Assembly (NCBI RefSeq): GCF_018320785.1
Contig: NC_054885.1
Coordinates: 7,700,921 to 7,764,920, forward strand
Source: Cheilinus undulatus
Taxonomy: Eukaryota > Chordata > Actinopteri > Labriformes > Labridae
Length of the DNA: 64,000 nt
Direction of reading: 5' to 3'
Position 1 is the stretch's first letter; every line of letters begins with the position of its first letter. Below the pieces are notes generated by a model that had not been told where the DNA came from, did not search any database, and saw only the letters and a program-made list of their open reading frames with translations. A program made the position numbers and the translations under genes. Positions 12,801-27,800 of the stretch are shown piece after piece.

Positions 12801-15800
12801 CAAAGTTTTACAGCCTTTGCTGAATTAAAGTCAGAGCTCAGCAGAGAATAAACTGATTTTTTATAACATGCTTCTTTATTTTCTGAGTGAACCAATCACA
12901 GCTGGCTGTTATTTTTAGGATCCCAACGCTCATCATGAAGATAAAACAATCAAAACTTACATGTGAACAGGGCGGGGCTCACAGGTTGGACAAATGCTCT
13001 CGTCTCTGCCGACCTCCAGCACTGAATCAGGAAACCACACGGCTGTTTTACACGCTGGATAGCCCACACAGGTCAGAAACTTACTGCAGGGTGGAGACGC
13101 ACAGAGTCAGGTTAGAGTCAGCAGACATGAATGTGGCTCACATCTGGTCTAGCCTGAAGACCCAACACCACCTCTGTAGTGACAAATCAAGACCCAAAGT
13201 TCCAAACATTTCAACATCTGAACTAGAATTACAGGATGTAGACCGATATATTATTATAAATAACAGCAGAAAAGTTAATTTCTGCCTATAGCATAATCAA
13301 GTGTCAAACAAAGACAGGAAAAGAGACAATATGTAAAAATTGCAACATTACAGAAGATAACATGCACATTTTGGTTGTTTTCTAGAGATCTCAACATATT
13401 ATCGTGGACGTTGTTGTCACAGGATAATGGGACAAGTACGTTGAGATCTTGAGAAAACAACTAAATGTGCTTGCTATCACGTCAAAACAGAGTAAAACAA
13501 AACATATGGATCCAAGCCTGCTTAGGAATTTTGTACATCTTGCACTTTTTGCCACATTCTTTCCCAGGCACACATTCCTGACCCACTAAAAGCATCTCCA
13601 CCACCCTCTTTTGATTCCAATCCACCCGTTGAGTACCACTGGTTAAAAGTGTCATCAGAATTTCTGTATCTGGTTTAAAGTCTTAAAATGAACTAAAGAT
13701 CAGTCAAAACCGCTTTAAGATGTTCTATGTCTCACCTGTTCCCTTCCCTCTTCTTCTTCAACACCATGTCCCGTCCACAGTTAGGACACTTCCTGACTGG
13801 CAGAGGGATCTCCATGTCCTGCTGCTCCGCCTCGGTGATCGCCTGAGCTTCTCCCAGGTAGGGCACCAGAGCTTCGTCTAACCTGAAACAGCAGCAGAGG
13901 TGATTCTGAGGATGATGAGGCTCACAGACCAAACAGCAGAAATCTTTAGAACAAACTGACTCACTTCTTGGCTTTGCGGGCTGACTCGATGAAGACGGTT
14001 TTATACTTCTGAATGTAATGTTGGAGCACGGTCTGCTTGTCCTTCCTGCCCTCTGATACCAGCTTTAGATCCGCCTCCAGCTCAGCACGCAGGTTTGGTT
14101 TAGACATCTCATAACCCATGGAGTTATACCCTAAACACACAAAGACACGTGCGTTATTACTGCTTTTTAAAGGTTTATTTTAGGGCTTTTTATGCTTTTA
14201 TTGACAGCAGAGGACAGTGGACAGAATTGGAAACAGGGATGAGAGAGCTGGGGAGAGACGTGTGGAAAACTGCCACAGGCTGGACCTGAACCTGAGCTGT
14301 TGATGTTGTTCTGCACTCTATTCATTTGGGATCGTTAAGCATCCACAAAAACCTCCTCATACAGATCAGCTGTTGCAGCCTAACCCTTTTATTGTTGAAC
14401 GACACATTTCAAACCATAAATTGTGTAATGACTGAAATGTACAGTTAAATTATACGATCAGGCACTTGCGGTGCATGGATGCACATTTGGGCAGCAGAGT
14501 TAAACGGATATTTCTGATTGTTTGAAGTATCCACAAATGTTTCCCTCCTTCATTCTTTCCACTGAGTCTCTATCTGACGATGAATATGAATACTCCAGTT
14601 CATAAATAAATCTCCTCTTATCCACAGTAAGCGTGACGTCACTTGAGTAAATACGCTCATTAGTTTTGTTTTAACTTCTTTATTCCTCTGCTGAAGCCTG
14701 CGGACCCAAACAGCTGACCACATACGCTGAGGTGAAAGAGCACGTAACCGAAGGTCACATTACAGCGGCCTTCTGGGTGAAAAACGTTGCACTTTTATAA
14801 TTAGTTGTGTAAATTCTATGCATACTTTTTATTAATGTATCATCACAACTATGTTTGTTTTATGTACTTAAGTTCCTTTGTCATAAATCAATTTAATTTA
14901 TTTAATTCTGAATATTATCATTATTTCCCCTTTCCTTTTTCCTCTTATATGTTTGCCCTTTTTGTACTATTTTTATTATTTATTTATTTATTTATTTTAT
15001 TTTCCTATTTTTATTTTGTTTTTTTGAAACATGCAAAAACTGTTTATTTCATCAGTGGATTTGATTTGTATATTTTGCAATTGCTAATAAAACAAAGATA
15101 CAGCGTATAGTTGAGCCAGCATGTTTTTGTGCCCTGTTTTACTTTAAACTTGGTAAATTACAGAGAAATTATACTCGTGTACGGCGCTATATAGCCTAGC
15201 TTCTCGCAGCAATTTCTTATTTAAGGGGAAACACATCAAAATCTCTGGAGGCTAATACTCTCTACTCTCGCCAAGTACCTCATACAACCTGACTTTTAAA
15301 AAATCTGACATATTCTTTTAAAATAAATAAGTTAAGCTAAATAAATCCAATTTACACATAAGGTTAAAAGTACAACTGAAAGAAAAGCACGATTCACAAC
15401 CTGTAATGTGTCAACACTTTGTTCACAATCTCCTACGCTGCCTCTATTATTTTTCAATCAGAAAATGGTGCCCAAAAAGCAGCAGGGGCCATGAAAATAC
15501 CACTCAAGATTACAGAGATGCCAATTTATATGGGATTAGTATTATCTGTGGACATCTGTTTGTGCTGAAATATGGTCAGTAATATGCCCCAGGATTTTCA
15601 CTCTGCATATTACAGACATGGTCTGAAAAACAGACATCCTGTGCAAAAAGTGGTGCCAAAGTAATACTAATCCCGTGTAAATAGGGCATATAACCTATGT
15701 ACGATTAAGTTTTGCGTTCTGGATTTTGTGTAGAAATGGACAGTATTATTGGCACGATATAAGCTTAGTTAATTATTGCAATCTGCAGATTGGAAAATTT

Positions 15801-18800
15801 CACAACCGATTTACAATGGATATGTTGGCTTGTAACAACTGCAAAAATTGGCTTTATGTGCTTATACATTTGCATAGTTTTAGTGTGTGTATATCCATAT
15901 CTATATATCTAGATAGATATTGGCCTAGGTGTTCGCTATCAGGCTAGTCGAACATAGTCGGCCCTAAATGTAGATGGGCCTTACTTATGGTATGTTTATA
16001 AACACTGATGACATGTTTGAGTGTCAGAAAACAAGAAAGTCTATTAACTCACTGCATACTAGAACATTTTTGTGTGTGAGCACATTTGTGTGTCTTTACC
16101 CTCCACCAGTCCCATGCCGAGCTCTCCGGGTAGAAACCTCTGATCAGCCGTCAGACCCACGTACATCCGACTCTTTATGGTCTCGATGTGCTCTGCGTGA
16201 GTGGCATCTGTGCCTGTAAAGATAAACAATAACAATAAACAGCATTAACATACTAAAACAGACAATGAGACTGTCCTTTGTGTCTGAATCCTTTTTAGAG
16301 ACTCTTTCACTATGTTTGTGTTTTTACTGCTCTCTCTCTATAATGTCCTCATCTCATTTATCTGACCTTTATATAAAACAAATAATTAAATATCAATCAA
16401 AACATAACCAGGATTTTTTTTTTACTAAAAATGAGTAAAGTTGATCAAGGTTTGATAAAGCTGTGATGTAAATCTGACTGAGTGAGAATTCTGCCTGATA
16501 ATGATAATTTACAACTTAAAGAAAAGCTTTTACGAGAGCGTGTTCCTGTTGCGTACCGATGCCGTGTTTCTCCATCAGTGAGATGAGGTCGGCTTCAGTC
16601 AGCAGCTGAGGAGGACTCGTCTGACCATCCAACATCTTGATCGCAGACGGCTGAAACTGAGATCCCTGCTCGTATACGGGAATCAGCTGTAGGAGACAAA
16701 ACGAGCCAGGTCAAGTTTATCTGCAGTACAACGTTCATACAGAAAGTGATAGAGAGCGCTTTAAAGCAAGGGTGTCAAACTGAGGGTGACTGACAATATC
16801 CTTGTTAAGTCATAAGAATTAGAGAGAGTAAAGAGTTAAAATAATTTCATAAAAAGTCAGGAATGTGGTAAAAGAAATTTGTGTTTTCATTTCATATTTT
16901 CTAATTTGTATCTCACAATTATGACTTAAAGTTATGTTTTTACTTTTTACATCATATTTTGACCATTTAATTCACGCTTTTAATTTTCAAGTCGTATTTT
17001 GATGTTTTAAATTCATGAATTTGATTTTTATTTTGCCTTTTCACATTTTCAACCCCTAAGTTTGAAACTGAATCCCAAATATTAATCTTTTCAATTTAAA
17101 ATCTTAAAATTTGATCTCATCTTTGGACATTTATAATTCAGTATTTTTAATTTTGTCTCATAATTTGACATTAAAAACTCATGATTTAGAATTTTATCTT
17201 ATATTTTGACCACTAAAACTCTTGATTTTATCACGTATTTTTTAGATTTTTATTTCTCATATCTTGACCCTTTCAACTCCTTAATTTAACTTTTAATCCC
17301 AAATATTGACCTTTTGGATTCAAATTTATTTTATTTGTCTCACCTTTGGACCTTTTAAACTCTTGGTTTTGAATTTGATCTCATATTATGACCTTTGAAA
17401 GTCATAATTCAAAATTTTATCTGAATTCTATCTCATATCTTGACCTTGTAAAGTCATGATTTTCCATTTTATCTCATATTTTTACACTTAAAATTCCTAA
17501 TTTTGAATTTTATTTAGTAACTGTTAAAAATCATGATTTTAACCTTTGATTTTTTAATCTAAAAATAATTTATCACCAATTTTATGTTTTCCCCCTATAA
17601 TTTGTTACTGGTGAGATGAGGTTAACAGTCTATGGGAAAATTTGACCCAGTTAGGCCCTCAGGTTTGACCCAAATTCAGAATTCGGCCCCTGCTGTGACT
17701 CAGTCTAACATCCCTGCTTTAAAGAGTTAAAACAAATCATTTCTTTCATTATGAACATTTAAAGACATTTTAAATGTGAATCAGTGTTCCAAGACATTGA
17801 TAGTACTTGGGTGGGCCACCGGGGTGTATTTGCTGACCTTTTGTTTTATAGAAATCCCTTCTGCAGATGTACTGAATGAGGTCTTGTGTAAAGATGAAGT
17901 TTTCATACACTGTCTCAACAGCTTCTTGCTGCAGAAATCATCCTGTGCTCATGCACTCAAGGACAGCGGCTGCGACAGAGTACTTCAACAACAAAAAGCC
18001 TCTACACATGCAGCTCAACTGCTTTTATTATGGAATACAGAGTGCAACTTGCGTTAATTTGGAGAGAATTATCAACAGTTTTAAGTACCTATCATTTTTG
18101 GCAAAAAAAAGCCCTTCAGGCATCTGCTGGGAAGCTGGAGCTCTGTCAGCATGACGATGATTTAAAAAAATGGATCCAAATCCACAAAGGAATGGTTTTT
18201 ACCAGAAAAGGATAAAAGTTTTGGACTAGTCCAGCCAGAGCCCAGCCCTGAGTCCTGCTGGAAATCTGTGGGCTGACTTGAGGAGGGCTGTACACAGGAT
18301 AATCTGACAGATTTTGGGAAGAGAGGGTAATTTTTGCTGTGTTGAGATGGGTCACTCTCACAGACTCCTTCCCTAAAAGACTGAATGCAGTAATAGAATA
18401 GAATAATAGTATAGAAGTATGGTCTGAACTGGTGTGTTTATTTATACAACTATGTTTTCTTATCTTTTATTAATTCTTCCAGAAGGTTTATGTTGTTATT
18501 TTTCTGTTGAAAAGTATTTGTTATAAGTTACAATAAAGGTGGGAAAAGTTCAGAAATTATATAAGTAGTCATTATTTTCCTGAAGGTGTGAAAATGACCT
18601 CAGCAAAGTATGTAGAGTTTCTGACTGTCCACTTTCTTCCATGGTACAAAAAGAAGAACAGTGCCTTCTGTAGCAAATTTATCTTTATGCATGACAATGC
18701 TCCATCTCATGCTGCAAAGAATACCTCTGTGTCATTGGCTGCCACGGGTATAAAAGGAGAGAAACTCATGGTGTTGCCCCCATCCTCCCCTGACCCCAAC

Positions 18801-21800
18801 CCCACTGAGAACCTTTGGAGCATCCTCAAGCAAAAGATCTATGAGAGTGGGAGACAGTTCACATCAAAACAGCAGCTCTGGGAGGATATTCTGACATTGA
18901 CTGTATAGGAATATCAGAGAAAAATATCATTTGCATAATAATTTGTAATGCGGTGTTGTCTCCTTTTAGGCTCCTTCACAAAACTAAACTGACTTTTCCT
19001 CAGAGTTTTGACTGTCAAACATCTATTTTTAGCTTTTTATTGTCCTATCTTTCTCATAAAAGACGTTGCCATTAAACATTTGAAGTCATATTTAGCAGTT
19101 GATTTGGTTGAACTTATTTGAATGAAAAAGTACCAAAAAAGTTAAATACACAGGCTTCTTTAAAATAATCCACAGGATCAGCTGGCAGTAGAGTAATTCT
19201 TTGAGGTAAATCCATAGAGCTTTAAACCCTCTCTTCTCACCTTGGTGCTCCACCTGTCGTACGGGTAAACGTCCAGGTAGTTCCTCTCAAGGATCATGAG
19301 TCCTGAAGCAGAGAACTTCTCCTGAGCAATGTTGATGTCCACCACCGTCTCCTGCCCCAAAGCATCCTGGGAAACACAGGCCAGGAAGTGTCTGACGATA
19401 AACTCGTACAGACGTCCTTCATTTCCCTGAAAACAGAAGAAACATGACCTCTTGATAATTTATCTTTATCTACAAAGCCATGAAAGGAAAAATTAAGAAA
19501 TCCTAAAAAGCTCTTTGTGTTTCATTTTCATCTTAAAAAAATAAACACAGGGCAAATGTTTGACATCAAAGTCCCGCCTCCCTCACACCTACCTGCAGAG
19601 AGCTGGTGAACTTGGTGGGATGGATCGGGGGATGGGCCTGGTCAGACTTCTTGCCCTGGCGAGGGTTCGGACCTCCAGGCTGGTCGAGGACTCGCTGGGC
19701 GAACGTACCCCAGTCTTGACTGTGAGTCTGCTGCTCCACCAGAGGGCGCAGTGGCAGATTGGAGGGGAACATGTTGGTCTCTGTGCGAGGGTAGCTGATA
19801 AACCTGAAGAGGAGGAAATCACAGGTAATCCTCACGGAGATAGCACTTGTAACTACTTGTTGTGTACGACAGCGCCGGTCTGGAAGGCATTTTAATGATC
19901 ACATTCAGAGAAAAAATGTCACACAGCCACTATTCTTTGCTGCTGCAGCGGGGCCTTTGCTTCTTCTTCACTGGTTCAAAAACAGTAGCTTGTGTATGCA
20001 GGGTTTTCCAGCAGCGAAGAAGAATTGATTTATATGACAGTTAGCATGACTAAATGTGGCAAAATAGTAAAGGTAAGCCAAACGGTGTCGAATCAGTGCA
20101 TAAACTCGCTGATACCAATACCTGCATTTTAAGCAGACTCAGATGTATTTCTGATACTGCTATCAGAATCAGCACAACTCTAGTAAAAGGTAAATAAATT
20201 TACATCATTTGATCGAGGCATCTTTAACAGCCCATGCTGCTGTCACAGTCAGCAGGCAGCAGCAGATGCTGAGCTGACACTGCAGTTATGAAGGCCACCA
20301 CAAGATGGCAGTGCCCTCAAACTGGCTGATTCATCTTTAAAAAACAAGAAAGGGGGCTAAAAGTGAGCTATCTGAGAAACCTGTTCAGATGAAAACAGAG
20401 CATTAAATAAAAATGTGACCATATAAATTATAAATACTCTGATCACTACTAGCATTTAGCTCTACAGTAGGATGAATACACAAGCCTGTGGTGGGAAAGA
20501 CAGAGGCTTTTATCACAACAGAAACACTGACAGTATGGATGCATACATCCTCTCACACACTCACCCCTGTGTGTAGAGTTTCTCTGCGATTTTCATCGTC
20601 TCTTTAGCACTTATTTTTAACTTCCGAGACGCCAGTTTCTCCAGCTCCTGTGAAGGCAGAGGGACGATCAGAGTGTTTAAAGCTTAGAGTGTTTACGTGT
20701 GTGTCAGGATGTTGTGTAGGCCCGTCCTTGGTGTGTATTTTCTTACCACGGTGTCTAACGGCAGCGGTCTCCACTTGCTCTTTGGTTTGCTGGTTACCGC
20801 GGTGACGGTTGCTATGGGATCCTGCCAATGAATGAAAAGATGTTCTCATGTGTGTTTTTTTACACGTGATGTTTATCCCGCTTTATTCAGCAACATGTTC
20901 ACATTAACTGCAGAGGTTACACAAGCACACGGAGTCTATTCTGTTCATCCATGTGGGCAGAAACGATCAGAACATTTTTACATTTATGTTGAATAAAACA
21001 TTTTATTAATGACAATAACAAAAAGTAAACTCTGTGAGCATGTTCTTAGGACAGTGTGGGAAGATGTTCTGATGATGAGGAACATTATGGCTGTTTTTAG
21101 CTTTGTTTGACAGCAGAGTTTGAGAGGAAACACGGTAAAGATTGAAATAAAAGGTGGCAGCATATACCAATAATGATTTTACTCTGTGGGTGAAGGATGG
21201 GTAATTTACCTCAGAAATGTTTTATCTTGTACTACAGACTGACAGTAATCCACTAAGTTTAATGAATTTGAATAAGCAGAAAGTAAAGATTGTTTTAATA
21301 TCAAGTTTCTGTTGATGATGAGCAAGAAAAGAGAGGATAGGAAAGGAGGTCGTCTTCTTATTGGTTTTTATTTTCTCTTAAAGTCCTTAAAAGTGATAAG
21401 AAAATATTGTTTGATTTGCTGTATGACAGGCCACTGTGTTATGAACCACTAGGCCAAATTTCAGTAATGAAAAACATCTCTAAGTTTACAAGTATAAGCT
21501 TAAAAATCATGAAAAATGAGGAATGGAAGGATGAGGATGAGGAAGGATTGTGTGGGCGTGTCTTTTGAATGAGCTGAGGCCACACCCACTCAGGAGAACT
21601 GCAACCCTTTAAATAAAAAAAAAAGCTTAGCTCTGTGCCTTAAATTTACAGTTTTCTGTTACAAATCTTTCAGTTATGATGCGTTTAATGACCTGTAGGC
21701 TACCGTGGATGATAGATCTGTGAAATTTACCCCACAGTGAACAAAAACACAGCATGCGGCTGGCTATGAACTTTCAATGAAGGCAGCAAATGTTTAAAAC

Positions 21801-24800
21801 AGACTGTATTGAGATGAGATGACCTGCTAGGTGATTTTATTTCAGTCTAGCATTAGGGGGGCGGGGTTATTCTCCATCAAGACTGGTGATATCATGGGCT
21901 CAAATAAATCCAGCCAGGAAAAGGTGAACAACTTTCTAACAGTTTAAATTGAATTTCAGTCACATGTAGATCTCAGTGTTTTCACATGTTTACAGCAACC
22001 ATATTCCAACATATCTGGTGTGTTAAGACACAAAGTTTAGATTTCACTTTATAGGGACTTTAAGGTTTATGTATCTTATGATGTCCACTGTGTAATTAAA
22101 GTTGTAGTCACTGTGCAGCACTTTGTTAAACATAATGTTTTTAAATTGTGCTATTAAAATAAAGTGGATTGGATTGAGAATGAAACAATGCTAAATCTGC
22201 CCATGAAAGGCAATTTCTATTAGGTGTTAGCATCAAGCAAACAAACACAGATCTACATGTTTTAATCATTTAAGAAATACAGCTAAATTAAAATCTACTG
22301 TCTCACGTGAATTAGAAATGTTAGTTCATGCTTTTATATCTTCACGTCTTGACTACCGTAAGTCCCCCTTTACCTGCCTTAATAAATCCTCTGTTGACAG
22401 TCTACAGTTGATATATAATGCTGCTTCTAGACTATTAACCAGGGCCAGTAGATCAACCCACATTACACCCATTTTCTATTCTCCACACTGGCTTCCAGTG
22501 AAACTCAGAAAATTACTTTAAGACCCTTGTTTTTGTTTATAAAGCCCTCTATAATCAGGCACCTGAATAAACAGCTGACCTGCTCCATTCCTACATCTCC
22601 AGCAGAACCCTCAGGTCCTCATATCAGGGTCTACTTGTTGTCCCTGGGGTCCAACTTAAAACCAAAAGGGTACTAATTCTGTCTTTTATTCTTGCACTTC
22701 GTATGTATTTTTGCTGTTTTATTATGTTGTTTTGTAAAGCACTTTGACTTGCTCTGTGAAAAGTGCTATATCAAAAAATACATACTTACATTCTAGTTCA
22801 TCTCTAAGAATCCTGTCATTTTTTGTGAATTTCTGACAGTACTTCCTTTGAAATGCACATCCTTTACTGCCGATATATAAGGCCAATAAATAAGAGAAAA
22901 ATGTTCATATCTGTCAATACAATCTACCTTACTCCCTATAAGTTCCACTAATAAACTGGCTTTAAATGCAGTCAGAAAAGTTCATATGCGCTGATACCAG
23001 CGCATCCCTATGGTGATTATTAAATTGTGTCATTTTTTGTTTTTGCTGATGTTTGGTTTATTCAAATATTTAGCTATTTAGACAATTACAGACAATAAAA
23101 TCCACATTATAGGTTGTAAGTATATGTGAGCCCCAGTCTCTTTTTGAGCCTCTGCCAGAAAGAAAAAAGATTTAAACGATCTCCTCATGTGACTACTTTA
23201 CATTCAGGAAAGTTCACAACATGCCGTTCCTGTGCAGCTCTTTTATATCCTCTCATTCTGACACAGAGAGTTTGCACCTCTGCTACCTACAGCTGAGCTC
23301 TTAGCCTGCTGCAGTTGTCAAACGGTGATGGTAAATGGACTTGAGCTTATGTATTTGAGATAAACAGGGACTTTACCTCCATACAGATCTGATAGAGCAC
23401 TAGGCAGGCCGTGTGATGGAACAGACGGTTTCTCTTCCAGCTGAACTCAACAGTGTCCTCCGCCCATTCATGAAGAACTGAGAGAAACAAAGACAGAGAC
23501 ATGCACACACAGGGCGATGAAGAAGAGAGTAACTTTATCATACTACTATCTTTATTCAACCACCATGGTAGCTGGCTGTGCTATCAGCTAAATCATCCTG
23601 GTCTCATGTGTGCATGACAACCAAATGTGTGTTTAAATTAGTGATGATAGTGTTGATACCTATTTACTGGCCATCTTTATTAACATCTGTGTTCATTCTA
23701 TGATCAGGTGAGTGTTTACCTTTGATTTTGTAGAAAGTCTCAGGTATGAAAGCCTGGATGGCTTTGAACCGCTCCACCACAAACCCCAGTGTGGGAAACT
23801 GACAGCTGCCATATGAGATCAGCTGATTGGACAGAGAGTTTGGAAAGATCTTCTGCAGGCGAAGCGTCTGGAATCGGGTGAAAGATGCACCTGCACAGGT
23901 GAGAAAATATGATCAGCCCTCAGCTTTATACTATGACTCTAAGGTCAAGAGTTGCAGGTTATGTGAACCATTTTACTGTGGAAGCATCACATAATCCATG
24001 AAGATCATGGTCCGTCTCTGTCAGCATGATGTTTCAGATTACTACACTGTTCCTGCTCACCTATCCGCAGGTCGAGCTCCTGGCGAACATCCACAGCATC
24101 ACTGATGTTCACATCGGGCTCTGACAGAGTCTCACATGCTCTACGGATCGAGTTCTGAGTGATTTCAGAAAACTTTGCCCGAAATACATGGAGATTTGGC
24201 TTCACTGAAAAGAAACACACACACACAGACAATGCATATGTTTATATTTAGGTATCATATTTGTTAGCGGACACATGGCTGAGCGATAACGGTGCAGCTA
24301 CAAAGATTTTGTTACTTTTTGGTGAAGACAAGATTCTATGTCAGAGAAGAGAGATCACAACATCTTCTGGTATGGAGACTAATTTTGCTATATCCTGTGT
24401 GGACTTATTTTTGGTCCACTTTGGTAATCAAACCCATGTTGCATGCAATAATCAAGCACAGTAATTGTGAGCGTTTTTGAACAGTTCTTTTAACCATAAG
24501 CACATTTAACTGGAGTTATCATTAAAGCCAATAGGAGTTCCCTCACTATCACTCATATTCCATCTTTGCATTCCCCAAAATAATGAAACATTTCCTTTAA
24601 AGAAAGACACACTCACCTGCTCTGCAGACATTGATTATTTCATAACCAATGTTTTCTCCCTCTCTGTCACAGTCAGTCCAGATGACTAAAGCCTGACACT
24701 GCCTCACTTCTTTCTCCAGAGTACGCTGTACAGAAAGAAAATTTTAAAAATCAGGCAAAATGAAGACTGACGGTGTCGTAAAGATCCTTGAAATACACTC

Positions 24801-27800
24801 AGATTATTCGTTATATTCATCTCGTTCTGATGAATATGAATACCTTGATCTGAATCATGTTATCTGGACAGTACTTCTCGACCTCGGCGTCAAACAGCAG
24901 CACAGGATTACAGCTGTGCCTTTACAGAAAAGATTCAAACACATAAAGTTATGATGCTGTGTGAAAAAGTTAAGATTAAAGCACAGACCCAATCATACCA
25001 ACCATTTCTGAAATGGTGCTTTAAACTCCAGAGCCAGCAAATGTCCAGAGACTGATGTCATTGTTATCGCCACATCCTGCAGAGATAACATCAAATTGAC
25101 ATTATACACTAAAAAACACATACAGCAACTGTTTGTGTATTTGCTAAGATCTTACCTGACCAAAGAGATGATACTCATACTCATAGATTTTGTTGAACTT
25201 GGACATCCCCTCCCTCTGAAATACAAAAAAAAAAAAAAAAAAAAAATCAGAAACAAAACGATTAAAGAGAAACAGAAACAATGAGCTTTGATGATTCCAC
25301 TCATTGAAAGCAAAATTTAGTTTTTGAAGAAAGTAATTAAAGACACAAATATACTTTTTCATAATGTACATTAATATTAACAGAAGTTAGGGTTGTAGAA
25401 TATCGATTTTAAGATTTACTGCCCAGATCAAATGAGATATTTAGGGATGCACAACGTTGGATTTTTGCTGATATATGTTGTGCTGGTATTTTGCATATAG
25501 CAATATTTTTTCAAATCTATATTTTTGGGCTTTTTATGCCTTTATTTAAGGCGGAGGACAGTGGACAGAGTCACAGTGAGGGATAAGAGAGTGCAGGCGA
25601 GACATGCACGGAAGGAGCTGCAGGTCGCCTATGTACTTGGGGTGCAACCTCACCACTAGGCCATCTGCGCCCTCGTCTGATACGATATTTAAATGTAGCT
25701 CACACCTAAAACTTAAATCTTTAAAAGACACAACTTAGAGTCTGAGGATGAAGAAATTAACACATTCAAAGAGTAAGGAATAAGTGTAAGGAATGATGAT
25801 GAATAAAGAAAAAGACTTAAGCCAATTTAGGTCTGTTGGTCTTACCTAAAACATCACTATCCTATTTGTTAATTCAGCCAACATTTACCGCTCATATAGG
25901 CAGATTTGTACAGCCAAAATATCGAATGAAGATATCAGTGGAAATTTTAACATCTGCAAATACCAATAAATCATTTTTTGAGCTAAAATCTACAGATACC
26001 GTTGTGCATCCCAAAAGATATCGGCAGAAAGTATTGTTTTGGTGATATAGTTAAGTGTTGCACAAACACATAAATGGCATGATGAGTCTTCTTGCTTGGT
26101 CATTAAGGAAAATTCAGACAGTAATGACAGCTTTGAGGTATTTCTCATCTCAATGCATGCACGTATTAAGTACCTTAAAAGTATAAAACCTGAAGTTTTA
26201 CAGTACTGCTTTAAAAAAAAAATTAATATTTCCCAGAAAAAAAAAGTTTTTCCTTCTGAAAATAAAGGTACCTCTACACAGTGCAATAGTGGCACTAATG
26301 TAATCTTTAAGGCCTTTCTGCAGGCATTTTATTAACCTGTCAAGTACTACTTAATACAGAAATAATTGCATCCTTTTATGCAATTATGTAACTGCACTGC
26401 CTGACATCTGATAACAATTTCAATTAGATTAATCATGCAGCACGATTGCACTTGATGCTGACGTTGATTGTAGACCTTAATCATCAAAAGTTGTAGGTTA
26501 ATACCAAAATTGCAGTTAAACTCCTGCAAAGTGTCTGAATAGCACATAGTAGGCATTATTTAGGAAAGTCAATGAAACTCAGCATTCAACCCACTTTTCC
26601 AGGTGTTCCCAACATATTTTGAGTACTTTGGCCATTGCTCTCTCGCTTGATTAAAAATATAACAGAAATGCATTACGTGTCTGTACTTTTGAAACACTGA
26701 ATAATACTAAAATAATGGAGATAATAATGGGGTATAATGGGGATCTATTTATAACATGGTATATATGAGTTCATTTTTTTAAACTTTCTTTTTATTCAAG
26801 TTTTCTTTTTTTCCAACAATAAAGGACAAACAAGTAAGCATAAAAACAGACAAAAATAGAAAATATCAGTGAACAGACAGGTTGACAAGGGTGACATAGG
26901 CCATACATTAGTGCAAAGTGGAGTGCTCTTTCACACATACAAAGAGTTACATGTTAAAAAATATAATGTCCACCTTTCCCAGTATTTAGTATACTGTTCA
27001 GCCCGCAATCTTAGGTTGAAGGTCAGTTTCTCCATACATTGTATCTCGTTAACAATGGTAATCCAGTCATTCCTTGATGGCAAATTTATCTGCAGCCATT
27101 TCCGTGTAATGGTCTTCTTACTTGCAGCCAGGAGCACTTTATAAAGATAAATATCCCGGGCCAACCAGGATTTTACCCAAATACAATGTAATAAAAGAAA
27201 AGTCGACTTCTAAACCAAAAACTGACCGAATTCCTCCAGCAAATTCCTGCCAATAAGGTTGAATAAGGGGGCAGGCCCAGAGTATATGAAAATGATCTGC
27301 CATTGTCTGTCCACATTGTCTCCAACATTTATCCTGTCCCTGACAACCCTGCTGTTTAGATTTCAATTTGGGAGTCATAAAAAATCTTATTATGTTCTTC
27401 CAGCAGAATTCCCGCCAGGCTCTGGAATTGGTGGTCTTAGCTTGACCCTCCCATACAGTTTTCCAGACATCATCAGATATCTCCAGGCCAGACTCCCCCT
27501 CCCATTTCTGCTTAACCTGGAGAGTAGAATGATTCTTAGAGTTTTGTAGTCTTTTATAAATTTGTGATATTAAATGTTTACTGTCTTTAACCTTATATGC
27601 ATCTGTAAATATACTGATCAAACTGATCCCCATTGTCTGTTTGATTTCCTTGTTGAAGTAGTCTCTGACCTGGAAATACCTGAACATATCCTCTCTACCC
27701 AGTCTGTATGATTTAGAGATGTAGGCAAAAGACTGCAGGCCGTCCTTATTGGCTATAGTGCAGACCTGATGGTTTAAACTCTGAGTCATATGTCACCCAT

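Noticed and set aside
27139-27789. 216-codon open frame as a host gene
   Set aside because: It is the C-terminal part of an L1-type ORF2, bounded by a target-site duplication and lying in a top3a intron.
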